A stretch of 64,000 nt of DNA from Streptomonospora nanhaiensis (GTDB lineage: Bacteria; Actinomycetota; Actinomycetes; Streptosporangiales; Streptosporangiaceae), in NCBI RefSeq assembly GCF_013410565.1, contig NZ_JACCFO010000001.1, positions 1,798,001 through 1,862,000 of the forward strand. The letters run 5' to 3'. The position numbers and the translations under genes were made by a program. Positions 53,791 to 62,214 of the stretch are shown piece by piece. The stretch's first letter is position 1, and each line of letters begins with the position of its first letter. The notes below the pieces were generated by a model that worked only from the letters and a program-made list of their open reading frames with translations, made no database searches and was not told where the DNA came from.

Positions 53791-55251
53791 CTAGAACGGG
53801 TACCGCTTGATCTCGCTCTGCATTGTCACCCACTGCGTCTCGGTGAACGCCTCCAGGTTGGCGCGGGTGCCGCCGAAGCGGGCGCCGGTGCCCGACGCGC
53901 CCACGCCGCCGAAGGGGGCCACGGCCTCGTCGTCGACCGTCTGGTCGTTGATGTGCACGATCCCGCTGGGGATCCGGTCCGCCAGCTCCATCCCCCGCAT
54001 GGGGTTGCCGGTGAGGATGCCCAGGGACAGCCCGTAGTCGCTGGCGGCCGCGATCTCCGCCGCCTCGTCCAGGGTCGAGAACCGGATGACCGGCGCAACC
54101 GGCCCGAAGACCTCCTCCGAGTAGGCCGGGGTCTCGGGCGTCACCCGGTCCAGCACCGTGGGCCGGTAGAACTGCGCGTCGTAGGTGCCCCCGGCGCGCA
54201 GCTCCGCCCCCGCCTCCACGCTGCGGGTGACGAGGTCGTGGATGCGGTCGCGCTGGCCGATGTCGATGATCGGACCCAGCGCCGTGCCCTCCTGCTCGGG
54301 GTCGCCCACGGTGAGGGCCTCGGCCTTGGCCGCCAGGCGCTCCACGTAGGCGTCGGCCAGCGACTCGTGCACGATGTGCCGACCGGTGGTCATGCAGATC
54401 TGCCCCTGGTGCAGGAACGACCCCCACGCGCCCACCGACGCCGCGCGCTCGACGTCGGCGTCCTCCAGCACGATGAGCGGGGAGTTGCCGCCCAGCTCCA
54501 GATGCGCCCGCTTGAGGTGGCGGCCGGCGGCCTCGCCGACCTTGCGGCCCGCCGCCGTGGAGCCGGTGAAGGAGACGACCCGCACGTGCCGGTCGGCCAC
54601 CAGCGCCTCCCCCGCCTCGGCGCCGCCGGGGAGCATCTGCAGCAGCCCCTCGGGCAGGCCGGCCTCGCGGAAGACCTCCGCGATCACCGCGCCGCCCGAG
54701 ACCGCCGTGCGGGGGTCGGGCTTGAGCAGCACCGCGTTGCCCAGGGCCAGCGCGGGCGCCACCGAGCGCATGCCCAGGATCAGCGGGAAGTTGAACGGCG
54801 CGATGACCCCGACCACGCCCGCCGGCACCCGCCGGGCCAGGCTGAGCCGGGGCTGGGCGCTGCGCAGCACCTCGCCGGTGGGCTGGGAGGCGAGGGCGGC
54901 GCACTCGTAGGACTCGGTCACGGCGAGGTGGACCTCGAACCCGGCCTTGCCGCGCGCCGAGCCGGCCTCGCGCATCAGCCATTCGGCGATCTCGTCGGCC
55001 TCCTCCTCGAACTTCGCGCCCGCCCGGCGCAGCACGGCGGCCCGCTCCTCGAACGACGCCGCCGCCCAGTGCCGCTGGGCCTCGGCCGCGTTCTCGGCGG
55101 CCTCGGCGACGTCGGCGGCGTTGGCCACGCCGATCCGGCCCAGTTCCGAGCCGGTGGTGGGCGAGACGACCGGCGCGTCGCCGCCCTTGGCGGGGCGCCA
55201 GGCGCCGGTGAAGACGTTGCCGCGCCACTCGCGGTCGTTGAGAAGGGTCAT
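53791..55251 (-). CDS. Aldehyde dehydrogenase (benzaldehyde/vanillin type)
   Basis: A 486-residue NAD(P)-dependent aldehyde dehydrogenase. The catalytic Cys286 lies in GQICMTT, and the general base Glu252 is in LELGGNSP. FTGSTAAGRKVG is the cofactor loop. By eye it is closest to the benzaldehyde and vanillin dehydrogenase branch (PFGGVGASGTGARFGG near the end). It would oxidise an aromatic aldehyde to the acid. It is the last gene of the leftward operon, 45 bases behind the ABC ATPase. Confidence 0.9.
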   Translation of the reverse strand: MTLLNDREWRGNVFTGAWRPAKGGDAPVVSPTTGSELGRIGVANAADVAEAAENAAEAQRHWAAASFEERAAVLRRAGAKFEEEADEIAEWLMREAGSARGKAGFEVHLAVTESYECAALASQPTGEVLRSAQPRLSLARRVPAGVVGVIAPFNFPLILGMRSVAPALALGNAVLLKPDPRTAVSGGAVIAEVFREAGLPEGLLQMLPGGAEAGEALVADRHVRVVSFTGSTAAGRKVGEAAGRHLKRAHLELGGNSPLIVLEDADVERAASVGAWGSFLHQGQICMTTGRHIVHESLADAYVERLAAKAEALTVGDPEQEGTALGPIIDIGQRDRIHDLVTRSVEAGAELRAGGTYDAQFYRPTVLDRVTPETPAYSEEVFGPVAPVIRFSTLDEAAEIAAASDYGLSLGILTGNPMRGMELADRIPSGIVHINDQTVDDEAVAPFGGVGASGTGARFGGTRANLEAFTETQWVTMQSEIKRYPF

Positions 55252-55296
55252 GTGCTGCTCCCGGGCGGTTGGGCGGGGCGCGCGGCGCGCCCCGAG

Positions 55297-56145
55297 TCAG
55301 TCGGCGGTGGCCGCGGCCTGCGGGCGAGCGGCGTTGCGGATCTCGGCGTAGATGTGCGAGCGCAGCTCGGCGAACCGGTGCTCAGCGCGGGTGCCGATCT
55401 GGTCGCGCTCGTCGGGCAGGTCCACGGCGACGTCGTCCTGGATCACCGTGGGCGAGGACGACATCACCAGCACCCGCTGGCCCAGGTACACCGCCTCGTC
55501 GATGTCGTGGGTGACGAACAGGACGGTCATGTTGAACCGCTTCCACAGCGCCCGGATCAGGTCCTCCAGGTCGGCGCGGGTCTGGGCGTCCACGGCGGCG
55601 AACGGCTCGTCCATGAGCAGCACGCGCGGCTCGTAGGCGATGGCGCGCGCGATGGCCACGCGCTGCTGCATGCCGCCGGAGAGCTGCCAGGGGTAGGCGC
55701 CGGCGAACTTGGTGAGCCCCACCGCCTCCAGCGCCTCGTCGGACAGCTCGCGGCGGCGCGCCGGCGCGAGCCGCTTCTCCTTCAGCGGCAGCTCGACGTT
55801 GTCGCGCACGCTCAGCCACGGGAACAGGCTGCGGCCGTACTCCTGGAACACCACGGCCATGTCCGGCGGCGGCCCGGCCACCGGCGTGCCGGCCAGCGTC
55901 ACGGTGCCGGAGGTGGGCTGCATGAGCCCGGCCACGCACTTGAGCAGGGTGGTCTTGCCGCAGCCGGAGGGCCCGACCAGGCAGGCCAGCTCGCCGTCGC
56001 CGAGTTTGAAGGTGAGGTCGCGCAGGGCCTCGACGGAGCCGTGCTGGCCTGGGTAGATCTTCTTCAGTCCGGAGACGTCGAGCATGGGTGCCTTCTCGTG
56101 CGGGGCGGTGGATCGGGTCGGGGAAGGCGCCGGGGACGCGGCCAT
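55297..56145 (-). CDS. ABC transporter ATPase (NMT1/SsuB/TauB type)
   Basis: A 282-residue ATPase. Walker A GPSGCGKTT is at residues 58-66, the Q-loop is FQEYGRSLFPW, the signature is LSGGMQQRV and Walker B LLMDEPFAAVD. The family serves nitrate, sulphonate, taurine and aromatic acid importers. GGGGGAG lies 8 bases before the ATG; a GTG three codons earlier overlaps the permease stop. It drives the two permeases encoded upstream. Confidence 0.9.
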   Translation of the reverse strand: MAASPAPSPTRSTAPHEKAPMLDVSGLKKIYPGQHGSVEALRDLTFKLGDGELACLVGPSGCGKTTLLKCVAGLMQPTSGTVTLAGTPVAGPPPDMAVVFQEYGRSLFPWLSVRDNVELPLKEKRLAPARRRELSDEALEAVGLTKFAGAYPWQLSGGMQQRVAIARAIAYEPRVLLMDEPFAAVDAQTRADLEDLIRALWKRFNMTVLFVTHDIDEAVYLGQRVLVMSSSPTVIQDDVAVDLPDERDQIGTRAEHRFAELRSHIYAEIRNAARPQAAATAD

Positions 56146-56150
56146 GGCGC

Positions 56151-56975
56151 TCACTCCCCCTTGGCCGCGGCGCGCACGCCGTGGTACCAGTTCAGGACGC
56201 GCCGCTCGACCAGGCCGAACAGCAGCGCCAGCAGGAACCCGAGGAGGCCGAGCAGCACGATGCCGCTCCACATCTCGGGGATGGCGAAGCCGCGCTGGAA
56301 CTGGATGATGCTGTAGCCCAGGCCGCTGGAGCTGGCGAACATCTCGCTGATGACCATGAGGATGATCGCGATGGACAGCCCCTGGCGCAGCCCGGCCATG
56401 ATCTGCGGGCTGGCCGAGCGCAGCACCAGCGTGGTCAGCCAGCGCCGGCCGCGGACGCCGTAGCAGCGGCAGGTGTCGACGAGCACGGGGTCGACGGCGC
56501 GCACGCCCTCGATGGTGTTGAGCAGGATGGGCCAGACCGCGCCGGAGACGATGACGGCGAGCTTCATCGAGGTGTTGACACCGACGAGCAGCATCAGCAG
56601 CGGCACCAGCACGGGCGGCGGGATGGCCCGGAAGAACTCCAGGACCGGCTCGACCACCGCCCGCAGGCGCGGCGAGAGCCCGAGGACGATCCCCAGCCCG
56701 ACCCCGAGCACGCCGGCCAGGGCGAACCCGCCCAGCAGCCGCGCCACGCTGGGCAGCACGTCCTCGAAGAAGCGCTCGGAGAACCACAGCTCGGCGAACG
56801 TGGCCGCGATCTCGCCGGGTGTGGGCAGGTAGTACAGCCCCGAGGTGACGCTGGCGACCCACCACACCGCGATGAGCACGGCGGGCAGCAGGACGACCTC
56901 AAGGACGCGCAGGCCGGCGCGCAGGAGGCCGCCGCCCGCCGTGGCCCCCGCGGGGCGGGTGGTTGGGGCGCTCAC
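56151..56975 (-). CDS. ABC transporter permease (second)
   Basis: A 274-residue permease with about six helices. The EAA-type loop is at YGVRGRRWLTTLVLRSASPQI in part. The start is a GTG that overlaps the stop of the preceding permease gene by 4 bases, with GGAGAGGAG upstream. It pairs with the first permease as a heterodimeric channel of the SsuC/TauC kind. Confidence 0.9.
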   Translation of the reverse strand: MSAPTTRPAGATAGGGLLRAGLRVLEVVLLPAVLIAVWWVASVTSGLYYLPTPGEIAATFAELWFSERFFEDVLPSVARLLGGFALAGVLGVGLGIVLGLSPRLRAVVEPVLEFFRAIPPPVLVPLLMLLVGVNTSMKLAVIVSGAVWPILLNTIEGVRAVDPVLVDTCRCYGVRGRRWLTTLVLRSASPQIMAGLRQGLSIAIILMVISEMFASSSGLGYSIIQFQRGFAIPEMWSGIVLLGLLGFLLALLFGLVERRVLNWYHGVRAAAKGE

Positions 56976-57820
56976 GCGTTCTCCTCTCCGCGGACCGAGA
57001 CGTGCCAGCGCAGCGCGCGCCGCTCCAGGGCGCGCAGGCCGACGTTGACGGCGACACCCAGGGCGCCGGTGGCGATGATCAGCGCGTAGACCAGGGCGGT
57101 GGCGCCGCTGGCCTGGGCGACGGCGATCTGCTCGCCGAGCCCGGGGGTGCCGATGATGAGCTGGCCGGTGACGGCGAGGATCAGCGCGACGGAGGCGCCC
57201 AGCCGCAGCCCGGTCATCAGGTAGGGCAGCGCCGAGGGCCAGGCCACGTAGCGCAGCCGCGCGAACCGGCCCAGCCCGTAGGAGCGCGCGGTCTGCTCGG
57301 CCACGGGGTCGATGTCGCCGACCCCGTAGAGCACCTGGATGTAGATCTGCCAGAAGGCGGCGTAGATGACCAGCATCAGTGTGGACGCCAGGTCGGTGCC
57401 GTAGAGCAGGATGGCCAGCGGGATCAGCGCCACCGAGGGGATGGGCCGCAAGAACTCCACCGTGGAGGAGGTGAACCGGCGCAGCGCCGGCACCGCGCCC
57501 ACGACGAACCCGAGGACGACCGCGGCGGCGAACGCGATGGCCAGGCCCAGGCCCCAGGCGATGAGGGTGTCCAGCACCGCGATCCAGAACTCGGGCAGCA
57601 GGACCCGCTCGCCCAGGGTGGCCAGGACCTCGGTGGCGGGCGGCAGGAACCGGCCGGGGATGATGCCCAGGCGGGGCACGGCCTCCCACAGCAGCAGGAA
57701 GGCCGCGACGCCCGCGGCGCCCAGCAGGAGGCGGTTGGGGGCCCGCTTGGGGGCGGGGGGCCCGCCCTCCGCCGCGGCGGCGGCGGAAGGACGGGCCGGA
57801 TCGGCGATGTCGGTGCTCAT
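56972..57820 (-). CDS. ABC transporter permease (first)
   Basis: A 282-residue permease of the binding-protein-dependent family, with six helices after a Pro/Ala-rich start. The coupling loop contains SYGLGRFARLRYVAWPSALP. Its ATG overlaps the stop codon of the binding-protein gene by 4 bases. Forms the membrane channel with the next permease. Confidence 0.9.
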   Translation of the reverse strand: MSTDIADPARPSAAAAAEGGPPAPKRAPNRLLLGAAGVAAFLLLWEAVPRLGIIPGRFLPPATEVLATLGERVLLPEFWIAVLDTLIAWGLGLAIAFAAAVVLGFVVGAVPALRRFTSSTVEFLRPIPSVALIPLAILLYGTDLASTLMLVIYAAFWQIYIQVLYGVGDIDPVAEQTARSYGLGRFARLRYVAWPSALPYLMTGLRLGASVALILAVTGQLIIGTPGLGEQIAVAQASGATALVYALIIATGALGVAVNVGLRALERRALRWHVSVRGEENA

Positions 57821-58773
57821 CGGTACAGTTCGTCCAGGTCGGGCTTGTCCTCAAGGACACCGTCGTGCACCATCAGGTCGGCCACGGCCTGGGTCGACTC
57901 CCGGTTGAGGTCGGTCGGCCAGGTCGGCAGCACGATCTCCTGCGCCACCGACTCCTCGATCTCGGTGTACTCGCCGAGGATCCGGCGCACCTCGTCGGGG
58001 TTGTCGTTGGCGTAGGCCAGCGACTCCTCCATGGCGGCGGTGAAGTTGTCCACCAGTTCGGGGTCCTCCTGGATGACCTGCTCGGTGGTGAAGTAGTAGG
58101 CCACCGACAGCGACTCGTGGGCGTCCACGAAGTTCGAGGCGATCTCGGTGGCGCCGCCGGCCTTGGCCGACGTCAGGAACGGCTCGACCACCCAGGCGGC
58201 GTCGACGTCGCCCCGCTCGAGCGCGGCGGGCATCTCCGGGAACGGCAGCTCGACGAACTCGATGGTGTCGGAGTCGCCGCCGGCCTGGCGCACCGTGTTG
58301 CGCACGGTGGTGTCGCCGATGTTCTCCAGGTTGTTCACCGCGATGGTGGCGTCCTCCAGGTCCCGCGGCTCGGCGATGTCGCTGCCCTCGGGGACCACGA
58401 CGCCGCCGAAGTCGTTGCCCTCCTCGCCGGTGCTGGTGACGCCGTTGGCGACGATCCGCACGGGCAGGTCCTGCTCCTGGGCGACCAGCAGGGAGGTGGT
58501 GTTGCCGAAGGCGAAGTCGAACTCGCCGCTGACGACGCTGGGCACGGCCTGGGCGCCGCCCGTGGTGTTCTCGATCGTCAACTCGATGCCGTGCTTTTCG
58601 AAGATGCCCTGGTCCACACCGAGGTGCAGGGGCGCGACGTCGACGATCGGGATGGCGCCGACGGTGATGCTTTGCGGCCCGTCGCCGTCGCCACCGCCTT
58701 CACCGCCCCCGCCGCAGGCGGCGGTGGCGAGCAGTGTGACCGTGGCGGCCACGGGGAGGATCATCCGGCGCAT
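57817..58773 (-). CDS. NMT1/THI5-like ABC substrate-binding lipoprotein
   Basis: A 318-residue binding protein. The lipobox LLATAACGG places the lipid on Cys20. The mature domain shows VGAIPIVDVAPLHLGVDQGIFEKHGI and FAFGNTTSLLVAQE, typical of the NMT1/SsuA-like fold that binds small anions or aromatics. Phthalate importers of some actinobacteria belong to this type, which would suit the neighbouring pca genes, but the ligand is inferred. GGAGAA precedes the ATG. Confidence 0.9.
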   Translation of the reverse strand: MRRMILPVAATVTLLATAACGGGGEGGGDGDGPQSITVGAIPIVDVAPLHLGVDQGIFEKHGIELTIENTTGGAQAVPSVVSGEFDFAFGNTTSLLVAQEQDLPVRIVANGVTSTGEEGNDFGGVVVPEGSDIAEPRDLEDATIAVNNLENIGDTTVRNTVRQAGGDSDTIEFVELPFPEMPAALERGDVDAAWVVEPFLTSAKAGGATEIASNFVDAHESLSVAYYFTTEQVIQEDPELVDNFTAAMEESLAYANDNPDEVRRILGEYTEIEESVAQEIVLPTWPTDLNRESTQAVADLMVHDGVLEDKPDLDELYR

Positions 58774-58859
58774 GGTGGTTCTCCAGTGGTGAGTGGGGGT
58801 GAGGGGGTAGGTGGGAATAGCGGGTCGGGGATGCCCCGCGGGGTGAGCGGGGATGCGGG

Positions 58860-59990
58860 TCAACCCCACACCTCGGCCGCGGTCTCGACGATCAGCCGCA
58901 GCTTCGCGAACTGCTCGTCGTGGCTGAGCCGGTTGCCCTCCAGCGTGCTGGAGAAACCGCACTGCGGCGCGAGGCAGAGCTGCTCCAGCGGGACGTACCT
59001 GCTCGCCTCGTCGATGCGGCGCTTGAGGTCGTCCTTGCTTTCCAGGTCGCCACGCTTGGTGGTGACCAGGCCCAAAACGACCTGCTTGCCGGGCGGGACG
59101 AAGCGCAGTGGTGCGAACCCGCCGGACCGGGCGTCGTCGAACTCCAGGAAGAACCCGTCGACGCCGAGGGTGCCGAAGAGTTCCTCGGCGACGAAATCGT
59201 AGCCGCCTTCGGCCACCCAGGACGAGCGGAAGTTCCCGCGGCACAGGTGGGTGGTGACCCGCATGCCCTCGGGCCGTCCGGCCAGTGCCGCGTTGATCTG
59301 CGCGATGTAGCGTTTGTGCAGGTCGGTGCCGTTGTCACCGCGCTCCTGGATCATCGCGCGCTGGCGCGGGTCGTTGAGGTAGGCCAGGCTGGTGTCGTCC
59401 AGTTGCAGGTAGGTGCAGCCCAGGTCGCCCAGGCGGCGGATCTGCTCGGCGTAGGCCGCCGACAGGTCGCTCCAGAACTCCTCAAGGTCGGGGTAGACCG
59501 AGCGGTCGATCGCGGCCTGTCCGCCCCGGTAGTGGACCATGCTGGGCGAGGGGATGGTCAGCTTGGGCGTGGCCGTGGTGACCGTGTCCCGCAGGAAGGA
59601 GAACGCGTCGGCGAAGATCGTGTGCTCCAGCCCGATCCGGCCGGTCACCTGGAGGGCGGCGGGGGTGAAGCTGATGTCGCCCTGCTCGTTGTGGAACGTG
59701 ACCTGAATCTCGTCCTGGGCGCGGGAGATTCCGCCAAGCTGGTAGATGAAGTCCATGTGCCAGGAGGCGCGGCGGAACTCCCCGTCGGTGGCCGAGGCCA
59801 GGCCGATCTCCTCCTGGGCGCGGACCGCCTCGCGTACGGCGGAGTCCTCGGCGGCGCGCAGCTCGTCGTCGCCGATCAGGCCCTGGGCGTGGCGGTCGCG
59901 GGCCTCCCGCAGGGCGGCGGGGCGCAGAAGGCTGCCGACGTGGTCGGCGCGGAACGGCGGGGTCTGCCGCCGGAGCGCGGGCTGGGTCAT
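58860..59990 (-). CDS. MetE-like cobalamin-independent methyltransferase family
   Basis: A 376-residue protein matching the C-terminal catalytic half of cobalamin-independent methionine synthase (YxjG/YxjH-like length). Zinc ligands appear as HLC in THLCRGN and the Cys in LAPQCGFSS, with an acidic ligand between. The N-terminus is PPFRADHVGSLLRP. Family members transfer methyl groups between thiols and folate or other donors. As first gene of an operon with an importer and an aldehyde dehydrogenase it could handle a methylated substrate. GGGGAG precedes the ATG. Confidence 0.85.
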   Translation of the reverse strand: MTQPALRRQTPPFRADHVGSLLRPAALREARDRHAQGLIGDDELRAAEDSAVREAVRAQEEIGLASATDGEFRRASWHMDFIYQLGGISRAQDEIQVTFHNEQGDISFTPAALQVTGRIGLEHTIFADAFSFLRDTVTTATPKLTIPSPSMVHYRGGQAAIDRSVYPDLEEFWSDLSAAYAEQIRRLGDLGCTYLQLDDTSLAYLNDPRQRAMIQERGDNGTDLHKRYIAQINAALAGRPEGMRVTTHLCRGNFRSSWVAEGGYDFVAEELFGTLGVDGFFLEFDDARSGGFAPLRFVPPGKQVVLGLVTTKRGDLESKDDLKRRIDEASRYVPLEQLCLAPQCGFSSTLEGNRLSHDEQFAKLRLIVETAAEVWG

Positions 59991-60226
59991 GGTCTCCCCG
60001 GGTCTTCTCTTCGTCCTGGTCCCGCCGCGCGCACCGGCTTCGGCGCGTCCGGCCGCCGCGGGTCGGATGGCGGGCGGCCGGCGCGGACCCCGGCCGCGGC
60101 CGTGCGGCCCGGCACCGCCGAGGCGCGCCAGGCGGCGGCCGCCCGGCCCGGCGGCGCGGTGCCGCGGGCGGTCGGGCGGGCGCACACGCGGGCGGCGCGC
60201 CTACCGCGAACCCGTGTACGAAGTAC

Positions 60227-60238
60227 GAACGAGCGTTC
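60227..60238. promoter_or_regulatory. Operator GAACGAGCGTTC of the catabolic operon
   Basis: A perfect inverted repeat (GAACG-AG-CGTTC) about 9 bases downstream of the -10 box of the leftward operon. Its sister motif lies at 61352-61363. Confidence 0.6.
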
Positions 60239-60246
60239 TTTGAGCG

Positions 60247-60276
60247 AACTTAGGTGACCGCGATCACCGGCGTCAA
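60247..60276 (-). promoter_or_regulatory. Promoter of the six-gene catabolic operon
   Basis: On the minus strand TTGACG, 18 bases, TAAGTT. The inferred leader to the MetE-like gene is about 250 bases. Confidence 0.6.
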
Positions 60277-60315
60277 CCCCCCGCGCCCGGCAATGTCCGC
60301 CGGTCCTGGTACGGA

Positions 60316-60346
60316 TTGACACCACCGCAGCCCTGTGCGGTATGAG
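60316..60346 (+). promoter_or_regulatory. Promoter of the IclR gene
   Basis: A perfect TTGACA followed after 19 bases by TATGAG (or after 17 by GGTATG). It is divergent to the operon promoter, with the -35 boxes 40 bases apart. Confidence 0.5.
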
Positions 60347-60465
60347 AACATCGCCCCGAGGACCGGCGGCGGAGGGCGCACCCCCGCCGCCCGCGCGGCG
60401 CCCCCGCCGCGCCGGCGCGCGCACCGCGCCGCGTCCGCCACCCGCGCACCGCATGTGGGGAGACC

Positions 60466-61275
60466 ATGAGCACGGACCCGACCGCCGTCCAGCCCAAGCC
60501 CGAGCACTTCGTGCAGTCGCTGGAGCGCGGCCTCGCCGTCATCCGGGCGTTCACCGCCCAGCAGCCGTCCATGACCCTCAGCGACGTCGCCCGGGTGACG
60601 GGCCTGACCCGGGCCGCCGCCCGGAGGTTCCTGCTCACCCTGACCGACATGGGCTACGTGCGCACCGACGGCCGGATGTTCGCGCTGACCCCCAGGGTGC
60701 TGGAACTGGGTTACGCCTACCTGTCCTCGGCCGGACTTCCCGAGGTCGCCCAGCCGCACCTGGAGCGGCTGGCCGCCGAACTGCGGGAGTCGTCGTCGGT
60801 CTCGGTGCTCGACGGCGACGACGTCGTCTACGTGGCGCGCGTGCCCACCTCGCGCATCATGCACGTGGCCATCAGCGTGGGCACCCGCTTCCCCGCCTAC
60901 GCCACCTCGATGGGCCGGGTGCTGCTGGCCGGCCTGCCCGAGAACGAGATCGACGCCTACCTGCGGCGGGTGGAGATGCGCCGGCTCACCGCCTTCACGC
61001 TGACCACGCCGGCGCGGCTGCGCGCCGAACTGGAGCGGGTGGCCGCCCAGGGCTGGGCGCTGGTGGACCAGGAGTTGGAGGAGGGCCTGCGCTCGGTGGC
61101 GGCGCCCATCCGCGACCGCGACGGGCGGGTCGTGGCCTCGGTGAACGTCTCGGCGCACGCCAGCCGGTCCTCGGTGGAGGACATCCGGCGCGACCTGCTG
61201 CCGCCGCTGCTGGCCACGGCCTCGCGCATCGAGGCCGACCTCGACATCGCGCGGCGGGCCTCCGGGCTGGGCTGA
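60466..61275 (+). CDS. IclR family regulator (PcaR/PobR type)
   Basis: A 269-residue regulator. The winged helix-turn-helix lies at residues 15-75 (SLERGLAVIRAF, LSDVARVTGLTRAAARRFL). The ligand domain has the IclR pattern RIMHVAISVGTRFPAYATSMGRVLLA. It is of the PcaR/PobR/PcaU group, which activate or repress beta-ketoadipate genes in response to aromatic intermediates. It sits between the two operons whose promoters carry the shared motif. Confidence 0.88.
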   Translation: MSTDPTAVQPKPEHFVQSLERGLAVIRAFTAQQPSMTLSDVARVTGLTRAAARRFLLTLTDMGYVRTDGRMFALTPRVLELGYAYLSSAGLPEVAQPHLERLAAELRESSSVSVLDGDDVVYVARVPTSRIMHVAISVGTRFPAYATSMGRVLLAGLPENEIDAYLRRVEMRRLTAFTLTTPARLRAELERVAAQGWALVDQELEEGLRSVAAPIRDRDGRVVASVNVSAHASRSSVEDIRRDLLPPLLATASRIEADLDIARRASGLG

Positions 61276-61310
61276 GGCGCGGCACCGCCCCCGCGCCGGG
61301 TTCGGGACTC

Positions 61311-61340
61311 TTGACCCTCGGGTCGGGCGTCGGCAATGAT
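61311..61340 (+). promoter_or_regulatory. Promoter of pcaIJF
   Basis: TTGACC and AATGAT with an 18-base spacer, in the gap between the IclR gene and pcaI. The operator immediately follows. Confidence 0.55.
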
Positions 61341-61342
61341 GT

Positions 61343-61365
61343 GCGAATTGAGAACACGCATTCGC
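61343..61365. promoter_or_regulatory. Operator region of pcaIJF
   Basis: An inverted repeat GCGAAT/ATTCGC with 11 bases between. It also contains GAACACGCATTC (61352-61363), which matches the operator of the leftward operon at 9 of 12 positions. It begins 3 bases after the -10 box. Confidence 0.6.
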
Positions 61366-61388
61366 CATCCGAACAGTTTGGACCGCTC

Positions 61389-62213
61389 ATGATCGTGCCG
61401 TTGGACGAGGGGGTCCGCGAACTCGTCCACGACGGGGACACGGTCGCGCTGGAGGGATTCACCCACCTGATCCCCGTGGCCGCCGGCCACGAGATCATCC
61501 GGCAGGGCCGGCGCGACCTCACCCTGGTCCGGATGACCCCCGACGTGGTCTACGACCAGCTCATCGGCGCCGGCTGCGCCGCCCGGCTGGTGTTCTCCTG
61601 GGGCGGCAACCCCGGCGTCGGCTCGCTGCACCGCTTCCGCGACGCCATCCAGAACGGCTGGCCGCGCCCGCTGGAGATCGAGGAGCACAGCCACGCCGGC
61701 ATGGCCAACCGCTACGTCGCGGGGGCCTCGGGCGTGCCGTTCGCGGTGCTGCGCGGCTACGCCGGCACCGACCTGGTCGAACAGACCCCCACTATCAAGA
61801 CCGTCGAGTGCCCCTTCACCGGCGAGCGGCTGGCCGCCGTGCCCGCGCTCAACCCCGACGTCACCGTCATCCACGCCCAGCGCGCCGACCGCGCCGGGAA
61901 CGTGCAGCTGTGGGGCATCACCGGCATCCAGAAGGAGGCCGTGCTGGCCGCGCGCCGCTCCCTTGTCACCGTCGAGGAGGTCGTGGACCGGCTGGATCCG
62001 GTGCCCGGCGAGGTGGTCCTGCCCTCCCGGGTGGTCACCGCGGTCGCGGTGGTGCCCGGCGGCGCCCGCCCCTCCTACGCCCACGGCTACTACGCCCGCG
62101 ACAACGGCGCCTACCAGGCGTGGGACGCCGTCAGCCGGGACCGCGACGCGTTCGCCCGGTGGCTGACCGACGAGATCGGCGCGCAGGCACCGCTGCCCGG
62201 AAAGGCAGGATGA
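61389..62213 (+). CDS. pcaI: 3-oxoadipate CoA-transferase subunit A
   Basis: A 274-residue family I CoA-transferase alpha subunit. GDTVALEGFTHLIPVAAGHEIIRQG and ARLVFSWGGNPGVGSLHRF are diagnostic of the 3-oxoadipate (CatI/PcaI) branch. With the beta subunit it moves CoA from succinyl-CoA to 3-oxoadipate. The next gene starts one base after its stop codon. Weak ribosome site. Confidence 0.9.
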   Translation: MIVPLDEGVRELVHDGDTVALEGFTHLIPVAAGHEIIRQGRRDLTLVRMTPDVVYDQLIGAGCAARLVFSWGGNPGVGSLHRFRDAIQNGWPRPLEIEEHSHAGMANRYVAGASGVPFAVLRGYAGTDLVEQTPTIKTVECPFTGERLAAVPALNPDVTVIHAQRADRAGNVQLWGITGIQKEAVLAARRSLVTVEEVVDRLDPVPGEVVLPSRVVTAVAVVPGGARPSYAHGYYARDNGAYQAWDAVSRDRDAFARWLTDEIGAQAPLPGKAG

Positions 62214-62214
62214 C

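Larger units (their letters stand above)
59991..60465. other. Divergent regulatory region, 475 bp
   Basis: It holds the leftward operon promoter with its operator, and the IclR promoter. The part 60000-60200 between the operator and the MetE-like gene is a GC-rich leader without coding signs. Confidence 0.6.

Noticed and set aside
53323-56316. A 997-codon open frame on the plus strand
   Set aside because: It is antisense to the aldehyde dehydrogenase and ABC ATPase genes, both with clear motifs. No family features in the plus frame.
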